DNA of 64,000 nt from Marchantia polymorpha subsp. ruderalis (GCA_037833965.1 AP031351.1:30764501-30828500), one strand, 5' to 3'. Shown: positions 37,651 to 49,856, counted from the stretch's first letter. Numbers and translations: made by a program. Notes: a model not told the origin generated them from the sequence alone.

Positions 37651-40485
37651 ACTGTGGGACTGGGAAGGAGTGAGACGAGTCACACCGAGGGCATTGTCGA
37701 CCCTAGTGACTGTCACGAAGTACAACTCAGTCCCGACAAGTGCTTGAAGGTATCAAGCGCAGTGAGAGGAGACGAGCTAAGGAAAGTACAGGCATTCCTT
37801 AGCCATTATGTCGACGTCTTCGCCTGGAAGATCGAAGACATGAAGGGGATACTTGCACGGTATGGGGAACACCGTATCGATTTACTGGACGACTCAGTAC
37901 CCATACGACAGCGCCAGTATCGCCTCAACCCAAAATACTCCTTGCTAGTTAAGGAGGAGATAGATAAGTACTTGAGTGCTGGTATTATTTACCCTGTGCT
38001 CAGCAGTGAGTGGGTGTCGCCGATTGTTATCGTACCCAAGAAGTTGACGGGTAAGATACGAGTGTGTCAGGATTTCCGGAAGTTGAATGCAGCAACACGC
38101 AAGGATCATCACCCGTTACCATTCACGGATGCCATTCTAGACCATGTCGCAGGACATGAATGTTATAGCTTCCTGGATGGGTTCTCAGGTTACAATCAGG
38201 TGTCTATCCGGGAACAGGACAAGGATAAAACTACGTTCACAACCGACTGGGGAACTTACGCATACCACAAGATGCCCTTCGGTCTGTGCAACGCGCCTGC
38301 CACCTTTCAACGGATGATGACCAATATCTTCCAAGAACAACTGAGGAAGTTCCTCGAAATATTCATAGATGACTTCTGTGTCGTTGGGAAGCGGTCTGAA
38401 CACCTAAGTCACTTGAAGCAGACCTTCGATAAATGTAGAGAGAGCAGTTTATCACTGCATCCCGAGAAGTGCTTTTTCTTTATGACTAGTGGGATCTTGT
38501 TGGGTCATCGGGTCTCAGCAGACGGCATTGCGGTGGACATCGAGAAGGTCAAAGTTATACTCGAGCTTGAGCCACCCACGAATCTAAGAGAGCTGCGAGC
38601 ATTCCTGGGTCATGTGGGCTACTACCGAAGGTTCATACACCTGTATGCAATACTGGCGGCGGACCTGACCAAGTTGTTGAAGAAGGACGAGCCTTATGCT
38701 TGGGGTGCGAACCAGCAGTCAGCATTTGAGGCTCTTAAAGCGAAACTCACGACTGCTCCCGTACTAAGGAGTCCAGACTGGAATCGACCATTCCATGTTT
38801 ACGTTGACACATCTCCATTCGCCATCGGTGTAGTACTGAGTCAAAAGGATGACAACAAAAAGGACTACCCGATCTACTTCGCGAGCCGACAGCTGTCTCT
38901 AGCAGAGCGAAAGTACACCACGACGGAGAGAGAAGCGTTGGGGATGGTGTACTCCTGTAAAAAGTTCCGTCACTACCTAATCTGCTACGAGTTTGTGTTC
39001 CATGTGGACCACTACGCATTGCAACACCTAGTCAAGAAAGCCGACCTATCCGGTTGGATCGCAAGGTGGGTGTTGTTACTACAAGAGTTCACCTACACAG
39101 TTCAGACCAGGAAAGGGGTGCACCACGAAAACGCGGATTACTTGTCCCGATTATGGACCCAGCCGACAGAGGAGGAATTGGTGGACGATTTTCCAGATGA
39201 AGAGTTATTTCAGTTGTCTGCAGGACATGAGTCCCGCTATGCCGACCTGTATCGATACCTGCTAACCGTCCAGTGTCCCGTAGGCATGGATTTGGAACAG
39301 CGAACTGTCTTTATTCATAAGGCAGGCCCGTACCAACTCCAGCAGGGGGTTTTGTTCAAGAAGATGCCAGATGAGCGCTTATGCAGATGCCTGGAGGAAT
39401 CAGAGGTACCAAGAATAGTGAGTGCGATGCATACAGAGGAGGCGGGTGGACACTATGCCACCAGGAACACGGTCACAAAGATTCTAAATGCGGGGTATTG
39501 GTGGCCGACCATGTTTAAGGATGTTCTCGATTACATCCGCAAGTGCGACAGTTGCCAGAGGACGGGGAGACCGACGCCTACAACACGCTGGCCCCTGACT
39601 CCCATCATGCCTCTAGCACCTTTCGAAAAGTGGGGCATTGACTTTGTAGGGCCGATACAACCAGTGACTAGAAGTACACGAAGGCGCTACATTCTGGTAG
39701 CAACGGACTACGCCACCAAAATGGTAGAGGCCAGGGCCACCAGAAGAGATGATGCTGCCACAGTGGCAGCCTTCTTGTTTGAGTCGATCATCACACGCTA
39801 CGGATGTCCCTTAGAGCTAGTCAGCGACCGGGGCACGCATTTTCTGAATCAGATCATCGAAGATCTGACACGGTATTTCCACATCAAGCACCGGAAGACT
39901 ACTCCATACAATCCCAAGGCAAATGGACTGACGGAGAAGTCCAATGGTCTGCTGTGTAAAGTACTACTCAAGGTCACGGTGAATCACGCTCACGACTGGG
40001 ATACGAAGCTAGCAGCCGCTCTATGGGCGTACCGGACAGCTGAGAAGATCACGACCAAACAGACACCATACTTTCTGGTGTATGGGCAACACCCGATCCT
40101 CCCGATCGAATTTGAAGTACCCACCCAACGAACGTTGGATTTGCAGAGGATGGGCGCAGAGGAGAGTCAGCTCTACAGGTTACAGGAGGTCACGCTGCTG
40201 GATGAGAGGAGACGAGACGCCGAAGATCACACCAGGAAAATCCAGCTCCGCCGAAAGGAGAGATACGATAAAAAGATCAAACCGGTACTCCTGCAGGCGG
40301 GTGATTTGGCATTGCTCTACGACAGCAGGCATGCCAGATTCCCAGGCAAACTGCACCTAAGATGGATGGGACCTTACAGGGTTGTCGAAGTCTTCCCGAA
40401 TGGATCCATCCAACTTGCGGACCTGGCCGGCGATTTGTTAGGCACCCGAGTGAACGGGTGGCGGTTGAAGAAATACCACGTGTGA
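37645..40485 (+). CDS. pol: Element B pol: RT, RNase H, integrase (open, 943 codons)
   Basis: Open from the gag UAG to TGA at 40483-40485. It carries FLDGFSGYNQ, FIDDFCVVG, the RNase H and integrase catalytic residues and the GPY/F end (VNGWRLKKYHV). Private changes include GILARYGEH, VDTSPFAIG, LSGWIARW, KKMPDERL and a V for M at the last residue. No early ATG exists, so translation depends on readthrough from gag, which is now frameshifted. The gene is therefore open but probably not expressed as a full polyprotein. Confidence 0.9.
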   Translation, partial: QLTVGLGRSETSHTEGIVDPSDCHEVQLSPDKCLKVSSAVRGDELRKVQAFLSHYVDVFAWKIEDMKGILARYGEHRIDLLDDSVPIRQRQYRLNPKYSLLVKEEIDKYLSAGIIYPVLSSEWVSPIVIVPKKLTGKIRVCQDFRKLNAATRKDHHPLPFTDAILDHVAGHECYSFLDGFSGYNQVSIREQDKDKTTFTTDWGTYAYHKMPFGLCNAPATFQRMMTNIFQEQLRKFLEIFIDDFCVVGKRSEHLSHLKQTFDKCRESSLSLHPEKCFFFMTSGILLGHRVSADGIAVDIEKVKVILELEPPTNLRELRAFLGHVGYYRRFIHLYAILAADLTKLLKKDEPYAWGANQQSAFEALKAKLTTAPVLRSPDWNRPFHVYVDTSPFAIGVVLSQKDDNKKDYPIYFASRQLSLAERKYTTTEREALGMVYSCKKFRHYLICYEFVFHVDHYALQHLVKKADLSGWIARWVLLLQEFTYTVQTRKGVHHENADYLSRLWTQPTEEELVDDFPDEELFQLSAGHESRYADLYRYLLTVQCPVGMDLEQRTVFIHKAGPYQLQQGVLFKKMPDERLCRCLEESEVPRIVSAMHTEEAGGHYATRNTVTKILNAGYWWPTMFKDVLDYIRKCDSCQRTGRPTPTTRWPLTPIMPLAPFEKWGIDFVGPIQPVTRSTRRRYILVATDYATKMVEARATRRDDAATVAAFLFESIITRYGCPLELVSDRGTHFLNQIIEDLTRYFHIKHRKTTPYNPKANGLTEKSNGLLCKVLLKVTVNHAHDWDTKLAAALWAYRTAEKITTKQTPYFLVYGQHPILPIEFEVPTQRTLDLQRMGAEESQLYRLQEVTLLDERRRDAEDHTRKIQLRRKERYDKKIKPVLLQAGDLALLYDSRHARFPGKLHLRWMGPYRVVEVFPNGSIQLADLAGDLLGTRVNGWRLKKYHV

Positions 40486-40509
40486 GTGTTCGCGTGGGCG
40501 CTCACAATT

Positions 40510-40520
40510 GAGGAGGGGGG
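40510..40520 (+). other. Polypurine tract, element B
   Basis: GAGGAGGGGGG, two bases before the LTR start at 40523. Confidence 0.85.
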
Positions 40521-40522
40521 CA

Positions 40523-41711
40523 TGTGGTACCCCACTTTTGGCAATTTTGAGGAAATTAAAACATTTTTGGAAAACTGTACCCTGGCAGCATTGTAAATAG
40601 CCTTCGGTACATCAAAACGGAGTGAATCCGGAAGATCGCGGGGATTCTCGAGGGATCTTGTAGAATCTGGGATTTGGGGTGCAGCAGTAAGGACAGGCAC
40701 CACTCTCCCTGCGATCTCTGCAGTTATGACCCCTACGTCGCAAGGCGCAAAACCCGCCTTCGGAGGTTGCGTCCGCGGCGGTAGGGAAATCCTCCATAAT
40801 CAGGTCAACCCTCGGGCGCCTTGACCAAGTTAGGGTCCCGTTGGAAAGAGCTCGACGCACTGATTCCAACGAGTCCAAGAACGCTTGGAACGGATGAGGA
40901 CTTAGGGAGTTATCACTATTGGAAGAAACGGAGGCAGTCGCCTACGGCGGAAAGAGTTCGCCACCGGCGCGAATTCCGCCTACGCGGAAGGGGGAATCAA
41001 GTTCTGTCCTGTGCGCGGACGAAGGCGTTCGCCTGTGCACAGGTGAAGCAGGGTTAGGGAAGGCGCGAAGTCCGCCTACGCACAGGCGTTCGCCTGTGCA
41101 CAGGCGCTTCGACGTCGGCGGAAAATCCGCCTTGGACCCTAGAAATGCGCCTTGTGAGGTAGAAAGTGTACGGCGCCTTCCGCGCCAGCGCAGCGCCGCG
41201 TACGGCGGAAGAGCCGCCAGAGTAATCAAATCGTTATGGACTATGCGGACGGGAAGGGTGGATGCGCTCTTGGACGGACGGAGTTGCGGCGGCGGAAGCG
41301 CCGACGGAGAGACAAGGAACGGACCGACTGGACGGAGACGGCTGACCACGGTCAACGCCTTCCGCGCCAGCGCAACGCCGCGCACGGAATTCGCCTGCGC
41401 ACAGGCGACCGCCTGTGCACAGGAGGATGTTCAAGTTCCGCGCCGGCGGAGCATCCGCCGAGGCTCCTGCCTGCGCACAGGCAGGAGTTGAACTTTTGTC
41501 CGACATGCGGACATACGCGTCAAGGCAGAGGGGGATTGGCCGAGGGGCGGTACGAACAAGTGTACCGCGCAAGGCGGAAAACTCGCCTTCGGCGCTGCGC
41601 CCCCATGTCCGCGGGGTAATACGCTCGCGGAGTTCAAATCCGCCAATTCGAGCGTGAGAGTTTAAGCGACGACGGCGGAGCGTGAAGCCGCGCGTGAGAG
41701 CGAAGACCGTT
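40523..41711 (+). repeat. Element B 3' LTR, first 1,189 bp
   Basis: TGTGGTACCCC start to ...GAGCGAAGACCGTT, where element D's LTR begins. The normal continuation (CCAGCGTACAGCC) is not found on D's other side. It holds palindrome-rich U3 sequence and ends about 95 bp before the U3-ORF start would come. No gene is present. Confidence 0.9.
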
Positions 41712-42956
41712 TGTGGTACCCCACTTTTGGCAATTTTGAGGAAATTAAAACATTTTTGGAAAACTGTACCCTGGCAACATTGTAAATAGCCTTCGGTACA
41801 TCAAAACAGAGTGAATCCGGAAGATCGCGGGGATTCTCGAGAGATCTTGTAGAATCTGGGATTTGGGGTGCAGCAGTAAGGACAGGCACCACCCTCCCTG
41901 CAAGCTGTGCAGTTAGGATCTCTACGGCGCAAGGCGCAGAACCCGCCTTCGGAGGTTGCGTCCGCGGCTGTAGGGAAACCCCCCCCGTAATTAGGCCAAC
42001 CCTCGGGCGCCTTGACCAAGTTAGGGTCCCGTTGGAAAGAGCTCGACGCACTGATTCCAACGAGCCCAAGAACGCTTGGAACGGATGAGGACTTAGGGAG
42101 TTATCGCTATTGGAAGAAACGGAGGCAATCGCCTACGGCGGAAAGAGTTCGCCACCGGCGCGAATTCCGCCTACGCGGAAGGGGGAATCAAGTTTTGTCC
42201 TATGCGCGGACGAAGGCGTTTGCCTGTGCACAGGCGAAGTAGGGTTAGGGGAGGCGCGAAGTCCGCCTACGCACAGGCGTTCGCCTGTGCACAGGCGCTT
42301 CGGCGTCGGCGGGAAATCCGCCTTGGGCTATAGAAATGCGCCTTGTGAGGTAGAAGTGTACGGCGCCTTCCGCGCCAGCGCGGCGCCGCGTACGTCGGAA
42401 GAGCCGCCAGAGTAATCAAATCGGTACGGACCATGCGGACGGGAAGGGTGGATGCGCTCTTGGACGGACGGAGTTGCGGCGGCGGAAGCGCCGACGAAGA
42501 GACAAGGAACGGACAGACTGGACGGAGACGGCTGACCACGGTCAACGCCTTCCGCGCCAGCGCGACGTAGCGCACGGAATTCGCCTGCGCACAGGCGAAC
42601 GCCTGTGCACAGGAGGATGAAGTTCCGTGCCGGCGGAGAATCCGCCGAGGCTCCTGCCTGCGCACAGGCGGGAGTTGAACTTTTGTCCGACATGCGGACA
42701 CACGCGTCAAGGCAGAGGGGGATTGGCCGAGGGGCGGTACGAACAAGTGTACCGCGCAAGGCGGAAAACTCGCCTTCGGCGTTACGCCCCCATGTCCGCA
42801 GGGTGACACGCTCGCGGAGTTCAAATCCGCCAATTCGAGCGTGAGAGTTTAATCGACGACGGCGGAGCGTGAAGCCGCGCGTGAGAGCGAAGACCGTTCC
42901 AGCGTACAGCCGGCGCGGCCATCAAGTGAGACGTTCTTCACGACCAAGAGCCGACC

Positions 42957-45934
42957 ATGACCTTCGACCGGGCGGCGGAGAACGTCCCATTCTTGAATTC
43001 GCGATTCCAATCTCTTGTGCGCGCTGCGCGCATCCATCTGCTGGCTGCGGAACATTCTCGACGTCGTCGCACAGGAGATTTCTTGTTGATTGAGGGAGAA
43101 GTGAGTGCGCGTGATTTGGAATTGAGGGCGATTAGAGTTTGCCGAGAGAGAAAGAAGCGCGGGCAGTGCGGAAGTAGAATGAGCGGGCGAGCGAACTCCA
43201 GGAACGCAATGACGAGACCTAGCAGATTGCGGATGGTGCCACTTCGCCTGCCACAGAACGGGCTGCGCGCTTTCGAGGAGCGCTTAATAGCAAGAAAGCT
43301 CGATTTCTTGCTATGGGGATGGAATTACATCTGTGCGAATATGGTGCGCGAGTGGCTAGAGCCACAGGGACCACCCTCGCGCGGATTGCGTCCGCATGTT
43401 GACCGGTGGACAGTCCAAGATTGGGCACAGGCGTTGGGAAGATGTGCTGGCATGCCAGGGCATCTCCTTTTCGACAGTGAGAGCATCAAGGTGACCAAGC
43501 AAGAAGAGGCGCAATTTGTGGAGCTGTTCAAGACCGGGAGGTCTACCAAGAATGGGTACAGGACCCGTGATTACAAGGATCGATTTCGCCGGACTTTGTC
43601 TGCGGCGCTGATGCAATTACTGCAGCCGCACCGCGCGTGCTACATCACATTGTGGCAGGTCTCTTTTGTGGAGTGCGTCATCGAGGGAACTCCAATTCAC
43701 TGGGCGAGCATCCTGCACAGGGTGATGCGACAGCACGCGTTTGAGGAGAAGGGGGGAACTCTAAACCATCTTTCTCCTTTCCTCATCAATTTTTATCGAC
43801 AGCGGAATTGTTTGACAGCGGCGGAGCTTGAACATTTTCCGCCATTGTCCATCGACCATCCCGGGAAGTATGTGCGGGAGAACGAGGTCGACACTGAGGC
43901 AGAGGAGTCACCGACTTCTACCCCATCAAGACGGAGGGACGAAGGGAGACACACTCCTGCAGCACGAGTGCCGCGGAAGCGGCGATGGAGGGAAGAGTCT
44001 GAAGAGGAGCAGCATCAAGAACCCTCTGCTCCCATTCGACCGCGGCCGCTGTGCGAGCCATACAGCCGGCCGAAGCAGAAGGCACGCAGACTGGTGTTAC
44101 CAGCTGACAGTGCGGACACGGCGACAATTGCGACGGAGATAGGAAGTGCGTCGCCAGAGAGGCATGAGGAAGCGCGGACGACCGCAGGAGCGACGGGCCA
44201 CGCTGCAACCTCGACGGGAGAAAGGCCGCCTACGGGCCAAGAGCCTCCGGAGTTACCACGTGCGATGCGGACAGATGTTCCGTTTGCGCACGGACGAGCC
44301 TCCGCGGACGGACGAGCCTCCGCGGACCGGCGAAGGACACGAGACACCGGTGCCTACGAGACACGGCCCTCGGGGCCAGACCCTCCGGCGCACCACGCGC
44401 CGCAATTTGCGCCTTCGGCGCCAGGGCCTTCGAGCCGAGGAGATACGTGAGAGAGCGTGCGGAGGCCGCACCATCGGCGGGAAGTCCGCCGATAGATGCG
44501 CCTTCGGCGGTAGGGCTTATAGGCCAAGAAACATCGGGCGTGCGGCCCCCGGCCATGTCGCCTTCGGCGATAGATGTCCGCGGCGCTACGCCTGCGGCGG
44601 ACAAGGCGCCGGCAAATGCGCCTGCGCACGGGCCGGGCACAGCCCCCACGGACCGATCAAGGGAGCAGCAGACGGAGGAGCGGAGTGACTGTCCGCGGGA
44701 TGAAATCTCGATGCGCGATGCGCAATCAAACCCCGCGCAGCCACCTTCCGCTCGATCGCCTTCGGCGGCGGACGACGGCGGCAGAGAGGATGCGGTAGAC
44801 AATCAACAAGCGAGAGACGGGGATGCCGCACGGGTACATTCGCCTTCCGCCTTAGACATTTTGGCGACGAGCACCGAGGCTGCAGCCGTGCCTTCGCAGG
44901 CAGCACACGTCGACGACGTGCAGCCCCACTCGGGGCAGTCGCCGACGTAATCAATGGCGACTGAAATTCTCCACTCGGATGATGACGACGGAGGCTCCAC
45001 GGAAGAAATGTCAGGAGCAGAAGACACCGAGGAGGAGGAGGAGGAAATTGTTGGAGCGCCGGCGGCGGCGCTCTCTGAGCAGGTGATTCCGTTGCTGCGG
45101 TACTTGGATCGCAAGGTCGATAAATACGCCGACCCACTCCAGCCGGGATCTTACATCGAGTTAGTGCGCAGGCGGACTCGCACTAAAGTCCACACCAGCA
45201 AGCTATTAGCTAGAGTGGACCAGGAGTTGAAGGAATTGAAGGAGAAGCATGCGTGCTTGTGGGGTCAGTACAAGCTTAATCAGAAATTCTACAAGCACTC
45301 CGAGAAGATGAAGGATGAGAAATTGGGCGAGCTCACCAAGGAGCAGGTGAAGGTCAAGGAAGCACTCATTTCTGAGCAGGCCCAGAATCGGATTTTGTCA
45401 GAGGAGCTCGTGCGACAGACGCGGTTGTTGGAACAATGTCAGCTCGCACGGCAGGCGGATGAAGAGTTAATCCGCAGGTTACAGTCAGAGTGTGGCGAAT
45501 TGAGAGCGCAACGTGCTGAAGCCGAATCGCAATTAGTGATAATTGAAGAGGATCGCAGGAAGGAGGCGGATCGCACGAAGGTGGAGACGGCGAGGCGAGT
45601 CGCCCACTGTCTCAAGGGCTACGCCCACTGGGAAGTGAAGGCGCAGGAGAAACTCACACTGCGTGAGTTTGAATTGCGCGCAGCCGGGTTGTTGTCAGGC
45701 GACAGTAGGAGTCGACGGAAGGTAGCAAAGAAGCTCGAAGCCTTTTTGTCGAAGGCACAGGATACCATGTCCGCCCTCGAAGGGGAGGTGTCCGCGGCGT
45801 TGCAGCGGTTGGGACTGCGCAGTCGAGCGGAAGATTGGCAGGGTAGGGAGTTAGTGCGCGGCAGTCGGCCGCGCAGGAGACGTAGTACAGGTTCCGCGGA
45901 GTGTAGTGTGGCGTGGTTCCGTGCAGGCGTGTAG
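42957..45934 (+). pseudogene. U3-ORF, broken copy (element D 5' LTR)
   Basis: Starts at the family ATG and is normal to about codon 455. Then three faults appear: an internal deletion that removes the palindrome-encoded SPPVHR region (near 44335); a change at 44447-44455 with a net one-base loss, giving TGA in the original frame; and a CAA-to-TAA stop at 44948-44950. The remainder (44954-45934), with the acidic run and the complete coiled coil, is open. At most truncated products are possible. Confidence 0.9.
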
Positions 45935-45970
45935 CGTAGTGCAGTGTAGTGTTAGGTAGGACTTAGAAGG

Positions 45971-45999
45971 TATAAAATAGTTCCAGGCGTTTTGCCTGG
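45971..45999 (+). promoter_or_regulatory. Element D promoter: TATA box plus hairpin (5' LTR)
   Basis: TATAAAATA (45971-45979) then CCAGGC-GTTTT-GCCTGG (45983-45999). The expected RNA start lies just downstream, so R/U5 is about 0.94 kb and U3 about 4.3 kb. Confidence 0.72.
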
Positions 46000-46960
46000 G
46001 GTTCTTTCCCATCAGAAGTATAGATCAGGAACCCATTTCCTTTGCGTGTTTGTGTCCTTGAGTTCTGTCACCACGCACGAGGAGTTACAACTTAGCGTTC
46101 CGCATTTTGTAGCTGAAGGCCTTCGGCCGAATGTTCAGAGCTAGTACATTGGTTAGAGACTTGAGTAGTTCGGATCTGCACCTGCGGGTGACTGCCGATG
46201 CTCAGAGCCAGTGACTAGTTAGATACTTGAACAGCTTCGCCCCTACGCCTTCGAGTGTTTCTTTCTGATTGTACTCTTTGGGATTTTTCCCCTGAATGCC
46301 AAAGTGAAGTTTTGATTACTTCGTGTAAGCCTTGGTTGTAAATTCAGGTTACGCTGCAGCAGGTACCTTGAGGGTAACCCCTGTAGTATTTCTGGGAATG
46401 ACAAGTGCCTGAGAATTCAAACTCTTCAATAGACTGTTGTTGTGTTACTGGAATGTTTCTCAGTGAGTCCTTCAGTGCGGACCTGTGTTCTCTGCGCGTT
46501 TTGTGAGTTGAGAGTGTTGTTCACCGCGTAGGAGTGACTTTGATCCGAAGTAGGCAGTCCAAACCGGGTTTCCTACACTAGCAGCAAGCTAGTGGAAGTG
46601 TTGTAAAAGCCGGAGTTGGAAGTCACTGCCCGCAGCTTTGCCGAGTGTGCTCGCGAGAGACTTTCCCCCTGAAATCTTGAAGTAGAGGTCCTAACGGATC
46701 TCTGGGTTGTGTTTCTGTAGTTTCAGGTGTGTGTGTGTGTGTGTGTTACGCTGCACTGTGCGACCTCCGAGTGCGCTCCGAGTGGACACTTGCAGTATTT
46801 CTGGGAGTGACAGTTGCCTGAGAATTCAAACTCCTCAATAGTCTGTTAAAACGTGACACTTTGTACCCTGTGTGTTCCTCTGTCCCTGTGGGTTCGACCT
46901 TTCTACCACTATATTGCAGTTTTTAGTGGGTTATTACATAAGAAGCCGACGACTTCTTTT

Positions 46961-46979
46961 TGGCGCCGCTGCCGGGGAC
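46961..46979 (+). other. Primer-binding site, tRNA-Asp type (element D)
   Basis: TGGCGCCGCTGCCGGGGAC, 22 bases after the LTR end; identical to B and C. Confidence 0.87.
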
Positions 46980-47024
46980 AGTTGCGTCAACACCGGGGTT
47001 TTTACGAGCAGCCATGCTCGGTGA

Positions 47025-49856
47025 ATGTCGACTGGGGCTAGCGGGAGCAACCTAAGTGCTAGAGCTGTCCGCAAGTTCCGACGAGATTCAGAGAAGGCCG
47101 TGGAAGAGACACGGCGTCAAAACAAGAAAACACCAAAAAGAGTACCTAAGCGTAGTTCGGCCGACATCCTTGGGGAACCTACCCCCGGCGACTCGGAACC
47201 AAACTTGGTGCTTACAGTTCTACTAGATATTCCTTGCACGGACCCGCCTCGTGAAGTAGAACCGACCGCCCGAGAACCGTCGACAGACACACCGATGGCG
47301 GACGGACAAGCCAATGTGCGGCTACCTCAGCCGATTACTAAACATTCCTACCCGAAGTACAAAGGGAGTGGGGATGACGACGATGCAGATTCCTACATCA
47401 AGTTGTTCGAATCGGTGTCTATTGCTAATCGCGAGATCGCAGACGACGACCGACTAAGGATCTTTCCAAGTCTTCTGCGGAAGAAAGCGAGGAGTTGGTA
47501 CAATCACGAGAGCATCGATCCGACTGGGTTGACAACATGGGCCCAGCTGAAGGAGAAGTTCCTTCGCCGCTTTCGCGAGCTCGGCTACGACAGCCGGGTT
47601 TTGACAAAGTTACGTAATTTGCAGCGAGAGAAGAAGGAGAGTCTGCGTGACTACACTGAGAGATTTCTGGACCTTCTCGACAGAATACCGAAAACAGGAC
47701 CAGGGTCCCCTTTTTCGGTACAACAAGCTGTGGATTGGTACGTGACCGGTTTAACTCGGGAGATGGAGACTTTTTGCCGACGCAGCAAGCGCGACACTAT
47801 TGAGGATGTGATTGCATCGGCAGAAGCCTTCGAAACTTCCACTCTCAACCGAAGAGGGAGGGAGAGACGGGAGTCGAAGGAGCGAAAACCGAAGGGAGGG
47901 CGAAGACGACGTAGAGGTACAACTCCGTCATCGGAGGAATCGTCTTCGGACGAGAACCGTTCCTCATCCGAAGAAGAGGAAACCTCATCGTCGGAGGAGG
48001 AGAAGAAGAGGAAGAAGCATGGGTCAGCGAAGAAAAAGGGCCCCCGACGAGTGACTACGGACAGAGCGCCGGGAGACATAGCCTCGAAGATGGAGACCCT
48101 TGTGAAGGACTTCGCCGATCTCAAGGTTCAAGTGGTAGGCGGGCATGATCGCCGAAAATCACCCGGGAGAGTGCGAGCGAACTTATGGTGTACTACGTGC
48201 GGGGCGGTGGGACATGCAAACACCGAGTGCCTTACCACCCGTCCGTCATATCCAGTCAACGCAGTAGAGTGGGCGCAACCGTACTATGGAGAGCACCCTC
48301 AGTACTATGGAGAGGCTAGCGAAGAGACAGCCTACGCCGTCCAGTCGGTTCCTGCCCCTCCTGCAGTTTCAGCAATGCAAGTCCCACGATATATTCCGGT
48401 GGACCGGGCCACTACAGTACCCGTGAGGCGGAGGGCACCTCCAGGGACGTTTGACCCACCGCCACCGCGAGCTTGTTATAATTGCGGGGAAGTTGGGCAC
48501 TTCTCACCGCAGTGTCCCCATCCAAAAAGGCGAAACGATTATGCTCCGACATGTAGTAATTGCAAGAAGATTGGGCATACTGCGCCAGAGTGTGATCAGC
48601 CACCAGTCCCTCGGCCAGCGGTACGATTTGTGAACACTCCTGCCAAGGAGGACGTCCAAGTTAACCAGGTCGAAGTAGGTTCAGACGGGGATGACGAAGA
48701 CGAAGAATGGCCGGCTGAAGAGGTTATGTGCGCGCGGGTCGAGACTCGTAGTTCCAAGAAATCGAAGGAGCAAGAGCGTGACACTCGCAAGCACGAACGG
48801 AGAACCGACGACCGGACGGGAAAAGGGAAGGAGAAGACATCCAGCAAGTCCGACTTGCGACCTGCTCGGAAGTCTTCGGCTATGCGAGAGGCACCAGCAG
48901 TGCGCCCCCAGACAGCAGTCGAGGACGAGCCAGTGCGCCTACTGAAACGGGACTATGCTCCGGATATCCGCAACGAGGTAGCCAACCTGTTGAAGGAAGC
49001 GATCCGCACTCAAAAGGACCCACCGCGGCCAGACTTGACATCCTCCCTTGGGGCGAAGTTGGCAGCCACCGTGGAACCTCGCAGAGCGTCGCCGACCCCG
49101 GCGACCCAACGCGCCCACTATGACTTGGTCGAAGATCTCGGGAGTCGAAAAGTGAACATCACGTTCAAGCAGCTCTTGGAGGACAATAAGACGTATCGGA
49201 GAATGTTGATGCTTTCGCTACGGCATCCGCGGAAGCCGCGCGCATCCACATCCTCTCAAGTATATCAAGTGGAGAGCGAAGACCAAGGGCCACCAGAGAT
49301 CGATGTGGAAATAGCAGGATGTTGTGTACGCAGGGTGCCAATCGACTCGGGATCAGGAGTCAACATAATGACGGAGGATACAGCGAGAGCCTTGGGGTTC
49401 AGTCAATACGAACCCTCGAAGCGTGTGTTGAGATTAGCGGATCAGACGCGGAGAATGCCTGCAGGTATGCTGCGCAATGTCAAGACAATCATCGGGGGTG
49501 CGGACTTTCGGTTGACGTATATCATCCTTCAACCGATGATGAAGCAGGGCTATGACGTTCTGCTCGGGCGACCATGGCTATATGGTGCACAAGTCAGATG
49601 TGATTGGCGAAGACATCGCCTTAAGTTTCCCCATCCTTCGGAACCGACCAAAACCATTACGGTGCCCTGGAATAGGGTCAGACACGAAGGAGAGACCCCA
49701 TCGACAAGTGCAGGTTACACATCGGGCGAGGACAGTGATTCGACCGCGCGATCGGATTCCAGTGGTACCGAATCCGATTACTTCGTGGGATTCGTTGCCT
49801 GCTGTTCGGTGGGAGAAGAAGAAGAGACGGAAGCTATTCAGCCGGAAGACGAATAG
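47025..49856 (+). CDS. gag: Element D gag-protease (intact, 943 aa)
   Basis: ATG 47025 to TAG 49854-49856. The capsid-like Gag region lies at about residues 115-290. The CCHC knuckles start at Cys389, Cys484 and Cys510, each CX2CX4HX4C. The basic Lys/Arg/Glu linker is about 560-640. The protease catalytic Asp is residue 774 (IDSGSGVN), with YDVLLGRPWLYGA about 80 residues later, and the tail is acidic (VGEEEETEAIQPEDE). Fusing protease to gag before the stop means protease is made with every Gag molecule, while RT and integrase come only with readthrough. A 13-codon upstream ORF (47014-47055) overlaps the start. Confidence 0.94.
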   Translation: MSTGASGSNLSARAVRKFRRDSEKAVEETRRQNKKTPKRVPKRSSADILGEPTPGDSEPNLVLTVLLDIPCTDPPREVEPTAREPSTDTPMADGQANVRLPQPITKHSYPKYKGSGDDDDADSYIKLFESVSIANREIADDDRLRIFPSLLRKKARSWYNHESIDPTGLTTWAQLKEKFLRRFRELGYDSRVLTKLRNLQREKKESLRDYTERFLDLLDRIPKTGPGSPFSVQQAVDWYVTGLTREMETFCRRSKRDTIEDVIASAEAFETSTLNRRGRERRESKERKPKGGRRRRRGTTPSSEESSSDENRSSSEEEETSSSEEEKKRKKHGSAKKKGPRRVTTDRAPGDIASKMETLVKDFADLKVQVVGGHDRRKSPGRVRANLWCTTCGAVGHANTECLTTRPSYPVNAVEWAQPYYGEHPQYYGEASEETAYAVQSVPAPPAVSAMQVPRYIPVDRATTVPVRRRAPPGTFDPPPPRACYNCGEVGHFSPQCPHPKRRNDYAPTCSNCKKIGHTAPECDQPPVPRPAVRFVNTPAKEDVQVNQVEVGSDGDDEDEEWPAEEVMCARVETRSSKKSKEQERDTRKHERRTDDRTGKGKEKTSSKSDLRPARKSSAMREAPAVRPQTAVEDEPVRLLKRDYAPDIRNEVANLLKEAIRTQKDPPRPDLTSSLGAKLAATVEPRRASPTPATQRAHYDLVEDLGSRKVNITFKQLLEDNKTYRRMLMLSLRHPRKPRASTSSQVYQVESEDQGPPEIDVEIAGCCVRRVPIDSGSGVNIMTEDTARALGFSQYEPSKRVLRLADQTRRMPAGMLRNVKTIIGGADFRLTYIILQPMMKQGYDVLLGRPWLYGAQVRCDWRRHRLKFPHPSEPTKTITVPWNRVRHEGETPSTSAGYTSGEDSDSTARSDSSGTESDYFVGFVACCSVGEEEETEAIQPEDE

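Larger units (their letters stand above)
15169..41711 (+). mobile_element. Element B: near-complete retrotransposon, 5' LTR split by element C, 3' LTR cut by element D
   Basis: The 5' LTR (15169-19650 plus 33847-34722) lacks its first 17 or so bases. It is followed by the primer-binding site, broken gag-pro, intact pol, polypurine tract and the first 1,189 bp of the 3' LTR. The two LTRs share private variants in U3 (for example, tracts translating as SSSVLCADEGVRL and DVGGKSALDP occur in both and in no other copy), which supports pairing them. Confidence 0.85.
41712..46938 (+). repeat. Element D 5' LTR (5,227 bp)
   Basis: TGTGGTACC...GTTATTACA. It is about 150 bp shorter than the other full LTRs, chiefly because the palindrome-rich middle of the U3-ORF is deleted near 44335 and TAGCC is missing near 46921. 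U3 before the ORF is 41712-42956; R/U5 follows the promoter at 45971-45999. Confidence 0.93.
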